64,000 nt of DNA from Sinorhizobium terangae (GTDB taxonomy: Bacteria > Pseudomonadota > Alphaproteobacteria > Rhizobiales > Rhizobiaceae). Both the position numbers and the translations under genes were made by a program. Location: assembly GCF_029714365.1 (NCBI RefSeq), contig NZ_CP121661.1, positions 62,001-126,000 on the forward strand, read 5' to 3'. Position 1 is the stretch's first letter, and the number at the start of each line of letters is the position of its first letter. The notes beneath the pieces are model-generated. The model was not told the origin of the DNA and did not search any database. It worked only from the letters and a program-made list of their open reading frames with translations. Shown here in pieces: positions 55,633-64,000 of this stretch.

Positions 55633-56463
55633 TCAGCTCTGCACCTTTTGAAAGGCTGAGCCCGTTGGCGCGCTTGCGCCTTCCATGACATGGCGGCGCA
55701 CGTAAGCTTGGGGACTACTGCCCATTTCGATGCGGAACGCATACACGAAAGCCGATGTCGAGCCGTAACCAAGCTCCATGGCGACTTGTGTCACGCCCAG
55801 ACCACCGCCCAGAAGCTCTATTGCACGGAAGAGCCGAAGGCGCCGTCTCCATGAGCGCAGGCTCATGCCCAGCTCCGTGTTGAAGCGGCGCGCCAATGTT
55901 CGGGTCGAAATATTCAGCGCCAGCCCCCATTCCTGCGGGCTTCGGTCATCCGTAGGGTCCAGATAGAGCGCCTCGCACAGCGTGGTCAACGGCTTGTTGC
56001 GCGGCCATGGCAAAGCCGATGGCAGCGGCTGGACCCGCACGAGCTGATCGAGGATGAGGGCGGTCACGCGACCTGAATAGCCATCTCCTTCCGGCTCGCC
56101 CTCGAGTTCCGTGGCCTCGATGATCAAGGCCTGCAGCAAGGGTGACATCATGAAGATCGTCGGGACTCTCGGTAGGTTTGCGCCGGCGGCATCCGCGATC
56201 CAGAGGCTTCGAAATACCGCGCCGAGAAGCGAGCCGACGCGGTGCACGACGCCGGTCGGCAACCACACTGCCTGATCCGGCGTGATCACGAAGGATTGGG
56301 CTTCCGTGTAAACCGTCAGCACTCCGGAGATCGCATAGACCAGCTGGTGCCAAGTATGGGAGTGGTCCGGAAAATAATGACGCGCGGGAATGGATTGCGC
56401 TCGCACCGTGATCGGTTGAGGAGGACGAACCCCCGGCGGCGCGGCGATCGGATGCCAGATCAT
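55633..56463 (-). CDS. Cupin-AraC transcriptional regulator
   Basis: 276 residues. An N-terminal cupin sensor (HYFPDHSHTWHQLVYAISGV, then DQAVWLPTGVVHRV) is followed by two AraC HTHs (GLALNISTRTLARRFNTELG and VAMELGYGSTSAFVYAFRIE). It is divergent from the MFS transporter gene at 56630 with a 166-base gap, the usual setting in which such a regulator controls its neighbour transporter. Confidence 0.85.
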   Translation of the reverse strand: MIWHPIAAPPGVRPPQPITVRAQSIPARHYFPDHSHTWHQLVYAISGVLTVYTEAQSFVITPDQAVWLPTGVVHRVGSLLGAVFRSLWIADAAGANLPRVPTIFMMSPLLQALIIEATELEGEPEGDGYSGRVTALILDQLVRVQPLPSALPWPRNKPLTTLCEALYLDPTDDRSPQEWGLALNISTRTLARRFNTELGMSLRSWRRRLRLFRAIELLGGGLGVTQVAMELGYGSTSAFVYAFRIEMGSSPQAYVRRHVMEGASAPTGSAFQKVQS

Positions 56464-56629
56464 GTTTATCTCTCGCTTTGGCAGGTATTCTACATAGATT
56501 GTCAGTCCATTGAAATACAGCCAAATCGAAATTCGCTAATCTTTGGTCAAATCGAATGCTAAGCGCCTTTTCCGACCGACGCGACCAGACCTCGCGCCGG
56601 ATCAGTCCCCTCATGCCTTGTGAAGCCGG

Positions 56630-57856
56630 ATGTCAGAAATTACCGCAAGCAAAGTGCTCGAACCCGCTGCCTCATCTCATTATGACGCCGCACGCGGCAA
56701 CCTTGCGAGGCTGACCATTGCACAGGCGTTGGGGGGCGCGAATTCGGCCGGCATCTATTCCACCGGGGCGATCGTCGGAAACACGCTTGCTCCTACCCCC
56801 GCGCTCGCCACGATGCCGATATCGATGTTCGTGGTGGGGATGGCGGTCTCGACGCTGCCCGCCGGTGCCATCGCGCAACGCTACGGCCGACGTACCGCAT
56901 TTCTGGTTGGGACGGGCTGCGGCGTGCTCGTCGGGTTGCTGGCGGCGGTTGCGGTGGTGATCGGCTCGTTCTGGCTATACTGCGCCGCGACGCTCTTCGG
57001 GGGCGCCTATGCCGCCGTAGTGCTTTCGTTTCGTTTCGCGGCTGCAGACTGCGTTCCGGCTGACCGGCGTCCGCGCGCCCTGTCTCTCGTCATGGCCGGC
57101 GGCGTCCTGGCCGGCGTGATCGGTCCGCAGCTTGTCAACAACACCATGTATCTCTGGATGCCGCATATGTTCGCGGCGAGCTACCTCGCGCAGGCGGCAG
57201 TGGCGGCACTCTCCGCACTGCTTCTGATCGGCGTTCGCCTTCCGGCCCCGACCAAGGTGGAGGCCGCAGGCGGTCGTCCCCTTGGTGTTATCGCCCGCCA
57301 GCCCCGGTTCATCACGGCAGTCATCTGCGGGGTCGTCTCCTACCTGCTCATGAACTTCCTGATGACCGCGGCACCCTTGGCAATGCAGCTCTGCGGGCTG
57401 TCGCAGGAGTCGTCAAACCTCGCCATTCAATGGCACGTGGTTGCGATGTATGCCCCAAGTTTCTTTACCGGGCGGCTGATCACGCGCTTCGGCGCACCCC
57501 GCGTGGTCATGACGGGCCTGGTGCTGACGGGCATCTCCGCAGCCGTCGGATTGACGGGAGTCGATGTGGCGCATTTCTGGATCACCCTGATCGTGCTCGG
57601 TGTCGGCTGGAACTTCGGTTTCCTCGGGGCCTCGGCCCTGGTGCTCGAATGCCACCGTCCCGAAGAGAAGGCGCGGGTTCAGTCGCTCAATGACTTCGCA
57701 GTATTCGGAACGATGACCCTCGGCTCGTTCCTCTCCGGGGGACTGCTGACAGCGTACGGATGGAATACCATCCTCGCGCTTTCCTTCATTCCCCTCGTGC
57801 TCGCCCTTCTTGCGCTGGGTGGGACCTGCGTGCGCGGTGCGGCGGGGTCGCGGTGA
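56630..57856 (+). CDS. Major facilitator superfamily transporter
   Basis: 408 residues with about 12 hydrophobic helices. GAIAQRYGRRTAFLVG is the motif A loop between helices 2 and 3, and TGRLITRFGAPRVVMTG is its repeat in the second half. Size and layout fit drug/H+ antiporters of the DHA type or sugar/organic-acid exporters. Control is probably by the divergent cupin-AraC regulator. The frame stays open to the TGA after GSR. Confidence 0.85.
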   Translation: MSEITASKVLEPAASSHYDAARGNLARLTIAQALGGANSAGIYSTGAIVGNTLAPTPALATMPISMFVVGMAVSTLPAGAIAQRYGRRTAFLVGTGCGVLVGLLAAVAVVIGSFWLYCAATLFGGAYAAVVLSFRFAAADCVPADRRPRALSLVMAGGVLAGVIGPQLVNNTMYLWMPHMFAASYLAQAAVAALSALLLIGVRLPAPTKVEAAGGRPLGVIARQPRFITAVICGVVSYLLMNFLMTAAPLAMQLCGLSQESSNLAIQWHVVAMYAPSFFTGRLITRFGAPRVVMTGLVLTGISAAVGLTGVDVAHFWITLIVLGVGWNFGFLGASALVLECHRPEEKARVQSLNDFAVFGTMTLGSFLSGGLLTAYGWNTILALSFIPLVLALLALGGTCVRGAAGSR

Positions 57857-57943
57857 CTGCGATTGGCGTATGCGCGGCTCAAGGCAGCCGTCGCGGCGGG
57901 ATGATCCCGCGCCGCAGCGGTAGAGGCCAAAATCAGAGCTTGG

Positions 57944-58624
57944 TCAGGCCGGCATCTGCAGCACGTCGGCGTGCTGAAGGGCGGCGTCCTTGATCCAGAT
58001 CTCGGCGCCCTCGGGGCCGGTCATCGCCTCAAGCGGCAGGCCAGCGGGCAAACGTCCCCAGCTGTGCGCTTCCAGTTGCTCGGTGCCAACTGTCAGGCTA
58101 CCGGAAAGCATGAGGAGTTCGAGACCGCGGCGATTTTCGACCGTCACGGTGGCCTCGGGCCGCCAGCGCTCGATCGATACGCATTCTTTCCCGTCGTCGA
58201 ACAGGACCCGCGCTGCCTCGGCTCCATCGCGCAAGGGTGCTGCCTCACCTTCGCCAGGCTGGCGAACGATCTGCGTGCGGTCGCCATCCCGATACTGCCA
58301 GAGACGCACGAAGATCGTGCAGCCATCCTTCGACGCCGGCACATGGGAGGTACCGGGCGGGTTGCGGAAGTAGCAGCCTGCGGGATAGTCACCGTGTTCG
58401 TCCTGGAACGTGCCCTCGAGCACGAGGATTTCCTCGCCGCCGCTATGGACGTGGCGGGGGAAGGCGCTTCCCGGCGCATAGCGCACGATCGTGGTGGCGC
58501 GCGCAACTTCGCCGCCGACGCGATAGAGCATGTGGCGATCGACGCCGGCGGACGGACTGGCGACCCAGTCGAGCTTGGCCGAATGGACGATAACCGGTTT
58601 CGTCAGGTCTTCATTGATGCGCAT
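57944..58624 (-). CDS. Two-cupin ChrR-like protein
   Basis: 226 residues. The first cupin carries HVHSGGEEILVLEGTFQDEH and the metal-binding His in PPGTSH. The second half is another cupin-like barrel without clear ligands (LELLMLSGSLTVGTEQLE). It resembles the cupin part of ChrR anti-sigma factors and quercetinase-like enzymes, but the zinc-binding anti-sigma domain is absent, so enzyme or stress-binding roles are open. The start overlaps the end of the dehydrogenase gene by 14 bases. It is the last gene of the leftward cluster. Confidence 0.75.
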   Translation of the reverse strand: MRINEDLTKPVIVHSAKLDWVASPSAGVDRHMLYRVGGEVARATTIVRYAPGSAFPRHVHSGGEEILVLEGTFQDEHGDYPAGCYFRNPPGTSHVPASKDGCTIFVRLWQYRDGDRTQIVRQPGEGEAAPLRDGAEAARVLFDDGKECVSIERWRPEATVTVENRRGLELLMLSGSLTVGTEQLEAHSWGRLPAGLPLEAMTGPEGAEIWIKDAALQHADVLQMPA

Positions 58625-59651
58625 TGGTCTGGTCTCCCATCGTCAGCACGATCCGGAACTTCGCGTCCCGGGATCTCATCTTCTGGACAGCTTCCTGGGC
58701 TTTCTCCAGCGGCATGGTGTCGATCATAGGCCTGACGCCCGCAAGCACACTGAAATCAAGCGTCTTTTCGTTCTCATACAGGGAGCCGGTGATCGAGCCG
58801 ATAATGCCCCGTTCAGCCCCCACCAGGTAGCCCGTCGAGACCGGCAGTGGATCCTTGCCGACGCCAAGCACGATCAGACGCCCCTCCGGCTGAAGCGCGG
58901 GCATCAGCGCGGTAACGGCTGTCGAATTGCCGGTGGTGGTCAGGATCGCTTTCGCGCCGCCCAACCCGTTCAGCACATCTGCGGCGTTTTCGCTCTCCAT
59001 GTCGATGTAGCGATGCGCGCCCAGGTTCATTGCATCGGTGGCGATATCCTCGCCTCGACCTACCGCCACCACCCGAAATCCCATCCTGCGGGCATATTGG
59101 AGCGCCATGTGGCCGAGGCCTCCGATTCCGAGAATGGCGACGGTGTCGCCTGCTTCGGCGCCCGATTTTTTCAAGGCATTGAACGTGGCGATACCCGCGC
59201 AGAGGATGGGTGCCGCTTCTTCTGACGACAATTCGTCCAGGATAGAGACAAGGCCTGTTGCACGCGCGATCATCATCTCGGCACAGCCGCCGTCGCAGGA
59301 AGACCTGACAATGGGCTGGTTGCGGCAAAGGTTGAAACGTCCTCGCCGGCACTCGCCGCATTCGTTGCAAAGACCGCCCAGACGGCCAACGCCGACGCGC
59401 TGCCCCACCTTCCAGATCGACGGCGTGTTGGGACTCAGTGCTGCGATGCGGCCGACGACCTCGTGACCGGAAACACGAGGCGGCTCAAGCGCCGGATCAG
59501 CCCGGTCGATATCGCTGGCATCGGCGCCGCAGATACCGCAGGCTTCGACGGCGATCAGCACCTCATTCACCCCTGGCTTCGCCGTTGGCCGCTCCACCAG
59601 TTCCAGGCGACCGCGTGTAGTGACCTGCATCGCTCGATAGGTAGTTTTCAT
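58611..59651 (-). CDS. Zinc-dependent medium-chain alcohol dehydrogenase
   Basis: 346 residues. Catalytic zinc residues are in ACGICGADASDID and SGHEVVGRI; structural zinc cysteines are in CNECGECRRGRFNLC. The NAD(P)-binding turn is AILGIGGLGHMALQYARRMG. It oxidises an alcohol or reduces an aldehyde. It lies four bases after the amine oxidase gene, so the two are surely co-transcribed. An oxidase producing an aldehyde followed by an aldehyde-active dehydrogenase makes biochemical sense (inference). Confidence 0.88.
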   Translation of the reverse strand: MKTTYRAMQVTTRGRLELVERPTAKPGVNEVLIAVEACGICGADASDIDRADPALEPPRVSGHEVVGRIAALSPNTPSIWKVGQRVGVGRLGGLCNECGECRRGRFNLCRNQPIVRSSCDGGCAEMMIARATGLVSILDELSSEEAAPILCAGIATFNALKKSGAEAGDTVAILGIGGLGHMALQYARRMGFRVVAVGRGEDIATDAMNLGAHRYIDMESENAADVLNGLGGAKAILTTTGNSTAVTALMPALQPEGRLIVLGVGKDPLPVSTGYLVGAERGIIGSITGSLYENEKTLDFSVLAGVRPMIDTMPLEKAQEAVQKMRSRDAKFRIVLTMGDQTNAHQ

Positions 59652-59655
59652 GATT

Positions 59656-60807
59656 TCAATTCCCCACGGTCTGGGATGCTTCGGTGAAAGCCGTGAATGT
59701 GTGTGTCTCGACCTTGCTCAGTCTGCCGACGAGTTCGTTTGTGATCCGGGTGGCGGCTTCGACCGCACCGGCCAGGTAACCAGGTTCACTGATGCTGGTT
59801 TCGCTCCCGGCCAGCGAAATGTAATCGCGCCATTTTCCGTTGACCCATGGCCGTCGATCGGGGGTGGGATGGCCACCGGCCTGCCTGTCGTCCGCAGTTG
59901 CAGTCAACGGGTCGTCCGTCCAGTCCTTGAACAATGTCGCGCGGGGACTGGTGGCCTCCGGCCCGAACATGTGGGCGAGTTGCTGAATCGAAGCGGTGAC
60001 GATTGCATCGCGTCCGACAGATGCGCGCTCACCGGCCGGGACGCCGACGAAGCCAAACAGTGCGGCTCGGCCCGAGGCGGTTGTCGCGTCGTGAATCTCG
60101 GCCAAAGGCCCCACCAAGCTTTGCGCCGTTCCCGAGAGGCCGGCGTCGCGCCAGAATGGGCGGTCATAGAGTGCGAAGAACTTGGCATGCGGCGCCATCC
60201 AGGTCGGGGTCTGCCGCCATCGCTCGGCTGTCGCGTAATCGAGCGATGGCGAAAACAAAACCTTTGCCTCGATGAGACGCGGCGGCAGTGCGAACAGGAC
60301 ATGCGACGCCCGCTCTTTATGGGACGACCCGCTCGCATCGACGTACTGCACAACGACGCCTTCGCCGTCGAGCGAGACATGCGTGACGCGGGCATTCAGT
60401 TGAATGCTTTGTGCGGGCAGGGTTTCGGCAAGCGTCGATATGACCGCTCCCATGCCCCCGACGAGCCGCATGCCCTGCGGTTCCTGCCGCATTCCGCGAT
60501 AGCGCTGAGGAGCTTCGCGGGACATCCGCTGAAAGATCACGTCGCCGTCGCTGTTCTGCTCGAAATAGTTCAGCCCGAGATGGTGGACGAAGTCCACCAT
60601 CTCGGGCTGCATGTCAGGCCAGAACCACGACGGGCCAAGATCGAAGCCGTCGCCTGATGGTTCACCGCTGCAGTCGACGGAGAGAATGCGTCCGCCCAGG
60701 CGCTCACGGGCCTCAAGAAGCTGAAAGCCGAGGCCGGCTTGATGGAGGAACCGGGCCGCGCTCAGGCCTGCAAGTCCGCCTCCAACGATCAGAATGGATT
60801 GTGACAA
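59656..60807 (-). CDS. FAD-dependent amine oxidase
   Basis: 383 residues. ILIVGGGLAGLSAARFLHQA is the FAD-binding Rossmann motif, LLEARERLGGRILS the GG-type doublet, and LVGGMGAVISTLAETL plus a C-terminal LAGAVEAATRITNELVGR fit flavin monoamine oxidases. No signal peptide is seen. It oxidises an unknown amine with release of aldehyde, ammonia and peroxide. ATG 60807 follows GAGGAGCTG. It stands mid-cluster between a small ORF and the alcohol dehydrogenase. Confidence 0.87.
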   Translation of the reverse strand: MSQSILIVGGGLAGLSAARFLHQAGLGFQLLEARERLGGRILSVDCSGEPSGDGFDLGPSWFWPDMQPEMVDFVHHLGLNYFEQNSDGDVIFQRMSREAPQRYRGMRQEPQGMRLVGGMGAVISTLAETLPAQSIQLNARVTHVSLDGEGVVVQYVDASGSSHKERASHVLFALPPRLIEAKVLFSPSLDYATAERWRQTPTWMAPHAKFFALYDRPFWRDAGLSGTAQSLVGPLAEIHDATTASGRAALFGFVGVPAGERASVGRDAIVTASIQQLAHMFGPEATSPRATLFKDWTDDPLTATADDRQAGGHPTPDRRPWVNGKWRDYISLAGSETSISEPGYLAGAVEAATRITNELVGRLSKVETHTFTAFTEASQTVGN

Positions 60808-60925
60808 GGGACAGCTCCTCGTGAAGAGTGAGGGCCGGTGTCCGGGCCCTCCAGTACAACCGGGCTGGGCTTAGTCTAGGCCACAGCGTAGATGCGGACT
60901 TCCGCGGCGGCAGCCAGAAGCGGCT

Positions 60926-61102
60926 TCAGACCTCGACGACATCGTCGTTAAACAGCGCGCTTTCCAGATAGGCCTTTGCGTCTCCGACGCTGTTGGATCC
61001 GTGAAGCACCTGAACGAGTGGGTGACCGGTCGCGAACTTCGCGACGTCGAGATTCCGCACTCGCTCGACCCGGGGGTCCGGTGGCAACCTTGCTGCTCGC
61101 AT
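60926..61102 (-). CDS. Possible small ORF (58 aa) in the oxidase cluster
   Basis: It begins MRAARLPPDPRVERVRNLDV and ends with LFNDDVVEV. Codon use is GC-rich in third positions, like the neighbours, and it lies 15 bases after the TPR gene. It may be a real small protein or the tail of a lost gene. Confidence 0.35.
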   Translation of the reverse strand: MRAARLPPDPRVERVRNLDVAKFATGHPLVQVLHGSNSVGDAKAYLESALFNDDVVEV

Positions 61103-61117
61103 ATGACATAGGGATCT

Positions 61118-62437
61118 TTACGCTGCGAGCAGGCCGTGCCAGCGCGTGTCGCGCGGTGATGGGCGACGATGAAGGCGGCGGTCGAGCAGCGCACGGGCCT
61201 TCGCGGCTTCGCCGCTCCGCATGAGGGCGAGGAGGAGCATGTCTTCGATCATCTCGCGCTGGGCGCCACTGCCGCCGATGCGCGCGACGTCGACTGCGAC
61301 CGGCTCCAGGATACGGGCGCAGCCTGCGTAATCCTCCTCCGCAAAGGACAAGGCGGCGCGGCAGATCGCCGGTACGACTGGCCCCGCGGCCAAGGCTCCG
61401 GCATCGATCAAGCCAGTCAACACCTGCACACGCTGCTCGACTGCAGCCCTGTCGCCGACTGCCGCCGCGATTATGGCCATGTGGACATCCGCGAAGGCGA
61501 AGCCGGCCTTCTGGAAATATTCCCCGGAATAGGTTGCCGCCGCCGCCCACAGCCCCGCCGGCACCGTGTGACCGTAGGCCTGGAGCCGCCACAGGAAAGA
61601 GGCCGTGTCGCTGACCACGTTGACCGGCATACCGGCCGTAACCGACGGCTGGATGTAGTTCTCGTAGATCGCAAGTGCTCGCTCGGGATCACCCCGCTCC
61701 AGGGCGCCCAACGCCGAGTGCCAGGCAATGTGGCCGTGAAGGATGCCAGCGCGGTCGTAGCGGGGCAGCCAGTTCGCGACCAGCCTCTCGGCGTCCTCGC
61801 CCGCGCCGCCTTCATACATGGCATGTGAAAGCGCATGTGCCGCATTTGCATTGTCGATCCTGAGCTCGTAGCCGCGCTCGGTGAGTTTTCGGCCGTGGGT
61901 TACGTTTCCGTTCTCGGCATGCGCCCAGCCCAGATACGTGAGGAACCACCAATCGTCGCCGTTAAAGTGGCGCGCATGACGTTCGCAAAGATCCACACGC
62001 GCCTGGTCGTGGTCGGACATGCCGGAAAAGGCGAAGAGTCCGAAGGCGCCAAGAGGCAATGAAAGGATAAGGATGTCGCGCGGCCAGCGGTCGGCGTGGT
62101 CGAGAGCTCGCTCCAGCGCCTTCGCCGCCTGCCCGTTGATGGCAAGCGAGAGGACCTGGACATGGCTTCGCTCCCTCTCGGTCCCGTACCGGGAGACGAT
62201 CTCTTCGGCTTTCGCGATCTTCGCCTTAGCGCTTGCGAGTTCGGTGCGGACGGCATGCAGGCGCGCGCGTGCCGCATGTGCAAGAGCAAAATCCGGATCA
62301 ACTGCGATGGCCTCGTCTAGAGCCTCTGCCGCACCCGGCCAGGCCGAGAGGAGCAGGTCGACCCCCTCCCGGTAGTGTTCGGCCGCGAGATTGGATGTCG
62401 TCGAGAGTGGTAGGCCACGGCTGTCGATGTGGGTCAT
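61118..62437 (-). CDS. TPR protein of the TTC38-like family
   Basis: 439 residues from ATG 62437, with GAGGAACC upstream; a longer start at 62470 is less likely. Helix pairs typical of tetratricopeptide repeats run the whole length (EALDEAIAVDPDFALAHAAR, ERALDHADRWPRDILILSL). The central HALSHAMYEGGAGEDAERLV and WHSALGALERGDPERAL resemble eukaryotic TTC38 and its bacterial relatives. Role is unknown. It is the first gene of the leftward oxidase cluster, so perhaps it is a scaffold for it. Confidence 0.75.
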   Translation of the reverse strand: MTHIDSRGLPLSTTSNLAAEHYREGVDLLLSAWPGAAEALDEAIAVDPDFALAHAARARLHAVRTELASAKAKIAKAEEIVSRYGTERERSHVQVLSLAINGQAAKALERALDHADRWPRDILILSLPLGAFGLFAFSGMSDHDQARVDLCERHARHFNGDDWWFLTYLGWAHAENGNVTHGRKLTERGYELRIDNANAAHALSHAMYEGGAGEDAERLVANWLPRYDRAGILHGHIAWHSALGALERGDPERALAIYENYIQPSVTAGMPVNVVSDTASFLWRLQAYGHTVPAGLWAAAATYSGEYFQKAGFAFADVHMAIIAAAVGDRAAVEQRVQVLTGLIDAGALAAGPVVPAICRAALSFAEEDYAGCARILEPVAVDVARIGGSGAQREMIEDMLLLALMRSGEAAKARALLDRRLHRRPSPRDTRWHGLLAA

Positions 62438-62488
62438 GGCAGGTTCCTCAAACCAGGATCGGGCACGCATCAGCGCCCATTTCGGCTA

Positions 62489-63075
62489 TTATACGGGATT
62501 GCCGCTGGCTGTATTTTGACAATATGCCAATTTATGTCGAACAACTGCCAATGACGCCCGAGGAAGACTGGCCTGTACGAGAGCGGCTGTTCCGCTCTCG
62601 AACATCGAACGATCGTCGAGGACGTTGGCGGTGAACATCGCGCCCTCGAGGGTAGCAAGTACCCGCACGGCGGTGTCGCGGCCCAGCCCCCTCGCGTGAG
62701 CGTTTCGATTCCGAGCACGAAGAACCGTTTTACTTCTTCCCTCACTTCCCCGGCCAGGTCGTGGGACACTGCTCCCATGGCGCCGCAGAGGCAGATCCTG
62801 CCGTTGCGGTGCAAGGCATCGCGGAAGACCTGCCGCCAGGCTGTGACGATGTCGTTGCCCGTAGCCTGTTTCTGATCCACCGCATCCAGAAAGCGGTCGG
62901 TGTAACGGCGGGCGACTGCCGCTGCGAGCTTCTTCTTGGTCGGGAAGTGATAGTGGACGCTCGAACTCTTAACACCGATATCCGCAGCGACTTCCCGAAA
63001 ACTGAAGCCACTATAGCCTGCTTGACGGATACGCTCCTCAGCGGCGTCCATGATTGCTTCGGCTGTTTCGCTCAT
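62489..63075 (-). pseudogene. TetR-family regulator, frameshifted in the C-terminal half
   Basis: From ATG 63075 (MSETAEAIMDAAEERIRQAG) the HTH is intact: GFSFREVAADIGVKSSSVHY, then HFPTKKKLAAAVARRY. After FFVLGIETLTRG an extra base in a run of five Cs (62,687-62,691, top strand) breaks the frame; without it the text goes on RDTAVRVLATLEGAMFTANV to a stop at 62489, the usual TetR ligand-domain end. As read, a longer wrong tail runs to 62470. The DNA-binding part could still work, but dimerisation and ligand control would be damaged. Confidence 0.7.
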
Positions 63076-63088
63076 TTTGCCAAAATCC

Positions 63089-63108
63089 TCTCTATCGATA
63101 GATAGAGA
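63089..63108. promoter_or_regulatory. Palindromic operator between the TetR and SDR genes
   Basis: TCTCTATC-GATA-GATAGAGA has perfect 8-base arms and sits 13 bases upstream of the TetR start, in the divergent promoter. TetR regulators bind such palindromes, so autoregulation is likely. Confidence 0.65.
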
Positions 63109-63121
63109 AACAGAGATCAAT

Positions 63122-63265
63122 ATGCGATTTGAAGGCAAGGTAGCCGCCATCACCGGCGGCGGGTTCAGGCATCGGCAAGGAAGTGGCCGCTCGTCCCGTT
63201 GCGGAAGGCGGGAAGGTCGCTATCAACGGCCGAAACCGGCCGGTCAGCTTTGTAGCGGCAAATGA
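63122..63265 (+). pseudogene. Start of a short-chain dehydrogenase, broken
   Basis: MRFEGKVAAITGGG is the SDR N-terminus. An indel at about 63,163 breaks the glycine motif; the next frame reads GIGKEVAARPVAEGGKVAIN. The gene ends after ~45 codons, so only the cofactor-binding start remains. It was presumably the target of the divergent TetR regulator. Confidence 0.6.
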
Positions 63266-63311
63266 GTCTCGCAAGATGTCTTGGACGGCTAAGGCAGCAG
63301 CCGTTTGAAGT

Positions 63312-64000
63312 TTAGGAGGCAGGCTGTCGAGCCGACAGCTTTGACCGTGTCTTCGGTTTTTCTTGTGCGGCCTGGAAGTGCTCTAGAATCCGGTCACGCT
63401 GCCGCTCGATGTGGTTTCTTATCGTTTCGGACAAGCCTGCCAGGTCACGGCGTTTGAAAGCATCCAGAATGGACCGGTGCTCCTGCACGATGACCATCGA
63501 ACACTCCGGGTAGCGGTCGTACAGGTTCTCGAACCAGTCCAGGTAAACATCGCAGTCGCGCCCGACTTCGTTCACCGCTTCATTACGGCAAGAATGCCGG
63601 ATCTTGAGGTGGAACTTATGGGAGACGCTCTTATAGGTCCTGACATCGTTCTGTTCGACGGCGGTGGCCATCTGTTCGGCATATCGCTCAAGCTCGTCGA
63701 CGTCGTCTTCACTCGCCGATAGCGAGGCGAGGTAGGTCCGTCCCACATCGACGATCCACCACAGTTCGAACTTCTCTCGAATCATCTCAAGGCTTGGGAC
63801 CGTTATCTTCCGATCCCGCATTCCCGAGCGTTGGGTAAGCCCGGCACGCTCCAGTTCCGCCAGCGCCTCGCGGGCCGGAGAGCGACTGACACCGTAGGTT
63901 TCGGCCAGTGCTTCTTCCGAGATGGGACTACCTGGAAGCAACTGTCCTTGCAGAATGTCGTTCTTGACCATCGAGTATAGCTGGGAAGAGAGCTTGGATC
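63312..64000 (-). CDS. GntR-family (FCD-type) regulator, N-terminus beyond window
   Basis: The frame is open through the right edge. Upstream of the ATG at 63971 it still reads SKLSSQLYSMVKNDILQGQL, a normal GntR beginning, so the true start is outside. The winged HTH is ISEEALAETYGVSRSPAREA then LAELERAGLTQRS. The all-helical FCD ligand domain follows, with HKFHLKIRHSCRN, HRSILDAFKRRDL and IRNHIERQRDRIL carrying the metal-binding histidines. Such regulators respond to organic acids or sugars. Confidence 0.85.
   Translation of the reverse strand, partial: SKLSSQLYSMVKNDILQGQLLPGSPISEEALAETYGVSRSPAREALAELERAGLTQRSGMRDRKITVPSLEMIREKFELWWIVDVGRTYLASLSASEDDVDELERYAEQMATAVEQNDVRTYKSVSHKFHLKIRHSCRNEAVNEVGRDCDVYLDWFENLYDRYPECSMVIVQEHRSILDAFKRRDLAGLSETIRNHIERQRDRILEHFQAAQEKPKTRSKLSARQPAS

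Overview
The window looks like the chromosome or a symbiosis plasmid/island of a nodulating alphaproteobacterium (rhizobium). GC content is high over most of it. Two recognisable symbiosis regulators are present: a NodD-type LysR activator at 52,440-53,414 and a SyrB-type protein at 42,933-43,394. Around them lie a frameshifted Ros/MucR regulator, several insertion-sequence remnants and many decayed genes. No rRNA, tRNA or CRISPR array was found. Species cannot be assigned from sequence alone.

Region 1 (1-22,145) is the most unusual part. A giant gene (at least 2,710 codons, running off the left edge) reads leftward. Divergent from it, behind a good sigma70-like promoter, is a tightly packed rightward operon. 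It encodes a one-pass membrane protein, a multi-pass membrane protein, a small caspase/CHAT-like protein, a CHAT-plus-STAND NTPase, a 1,631-residue STAND/repeat protein ending in a CHAT-like domain without catalytic Cys, and an HEVGH zinc metalloprotease. Convergent to it is a leftward pair, a gingipain/C25-like peptidase and a GxSxG alpha/beta hydrolase. Three protease-like folds, one esterase-like fold, two NTPase switches and two membrane proteins together suggest an NTP-gated, proteolysis-based conflict or cell-suicide system; I do not recognise this exact combination as a named system.

Region 2 (22.1-26 kb) is a graveyard of mobile DNA: an IS110 remnant, an IS630/IS3 chimera and a host-gene stump cut by it. 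Region 3 (25.9-39.2 kb) is a likely defence island: a WYL (BrxR/CapW-like) regulator with an operator-like palindrome in a divergent promoter, a small basic protein, an AddB-like Fe-S nuclease with an AddA/UvrD-like helicase-nuclease, and then a DGQHR protein, a GIY-YIG nuclease, a PD-(D/E)XK nuclease and a frameshifted Helicase-IV-like gene with a topoisomerase-type zinc finger.

Region 4 (39-55 kb) holds symbiosis-type regulators and small rhizobial proteins mixed with pseudogenes (MucR, DnaQ-like exonuclease, MCP, Kup, nucleotidyltransferase-fold protein). Region 5 (55.6-64 kb) is an ordinary-looking catabolic/transport cluster: AraC regulator and MFS transporter, then a leftward run of TPR protein, small ORF, flavin amine oxidase, zinc alcohol dehydrogenase and cupin, followed by a frameshifted TetR gene with its palindromic operator, an SDR stump, and a GntR regulator running off the right edge.

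A recurring feature from 25 kb rightward is genes that would be intact but for one single-base indel, mostly a missing base. This is either widespread gene decay or uncorrected sequence error, and every pseudogene call here depends on which.
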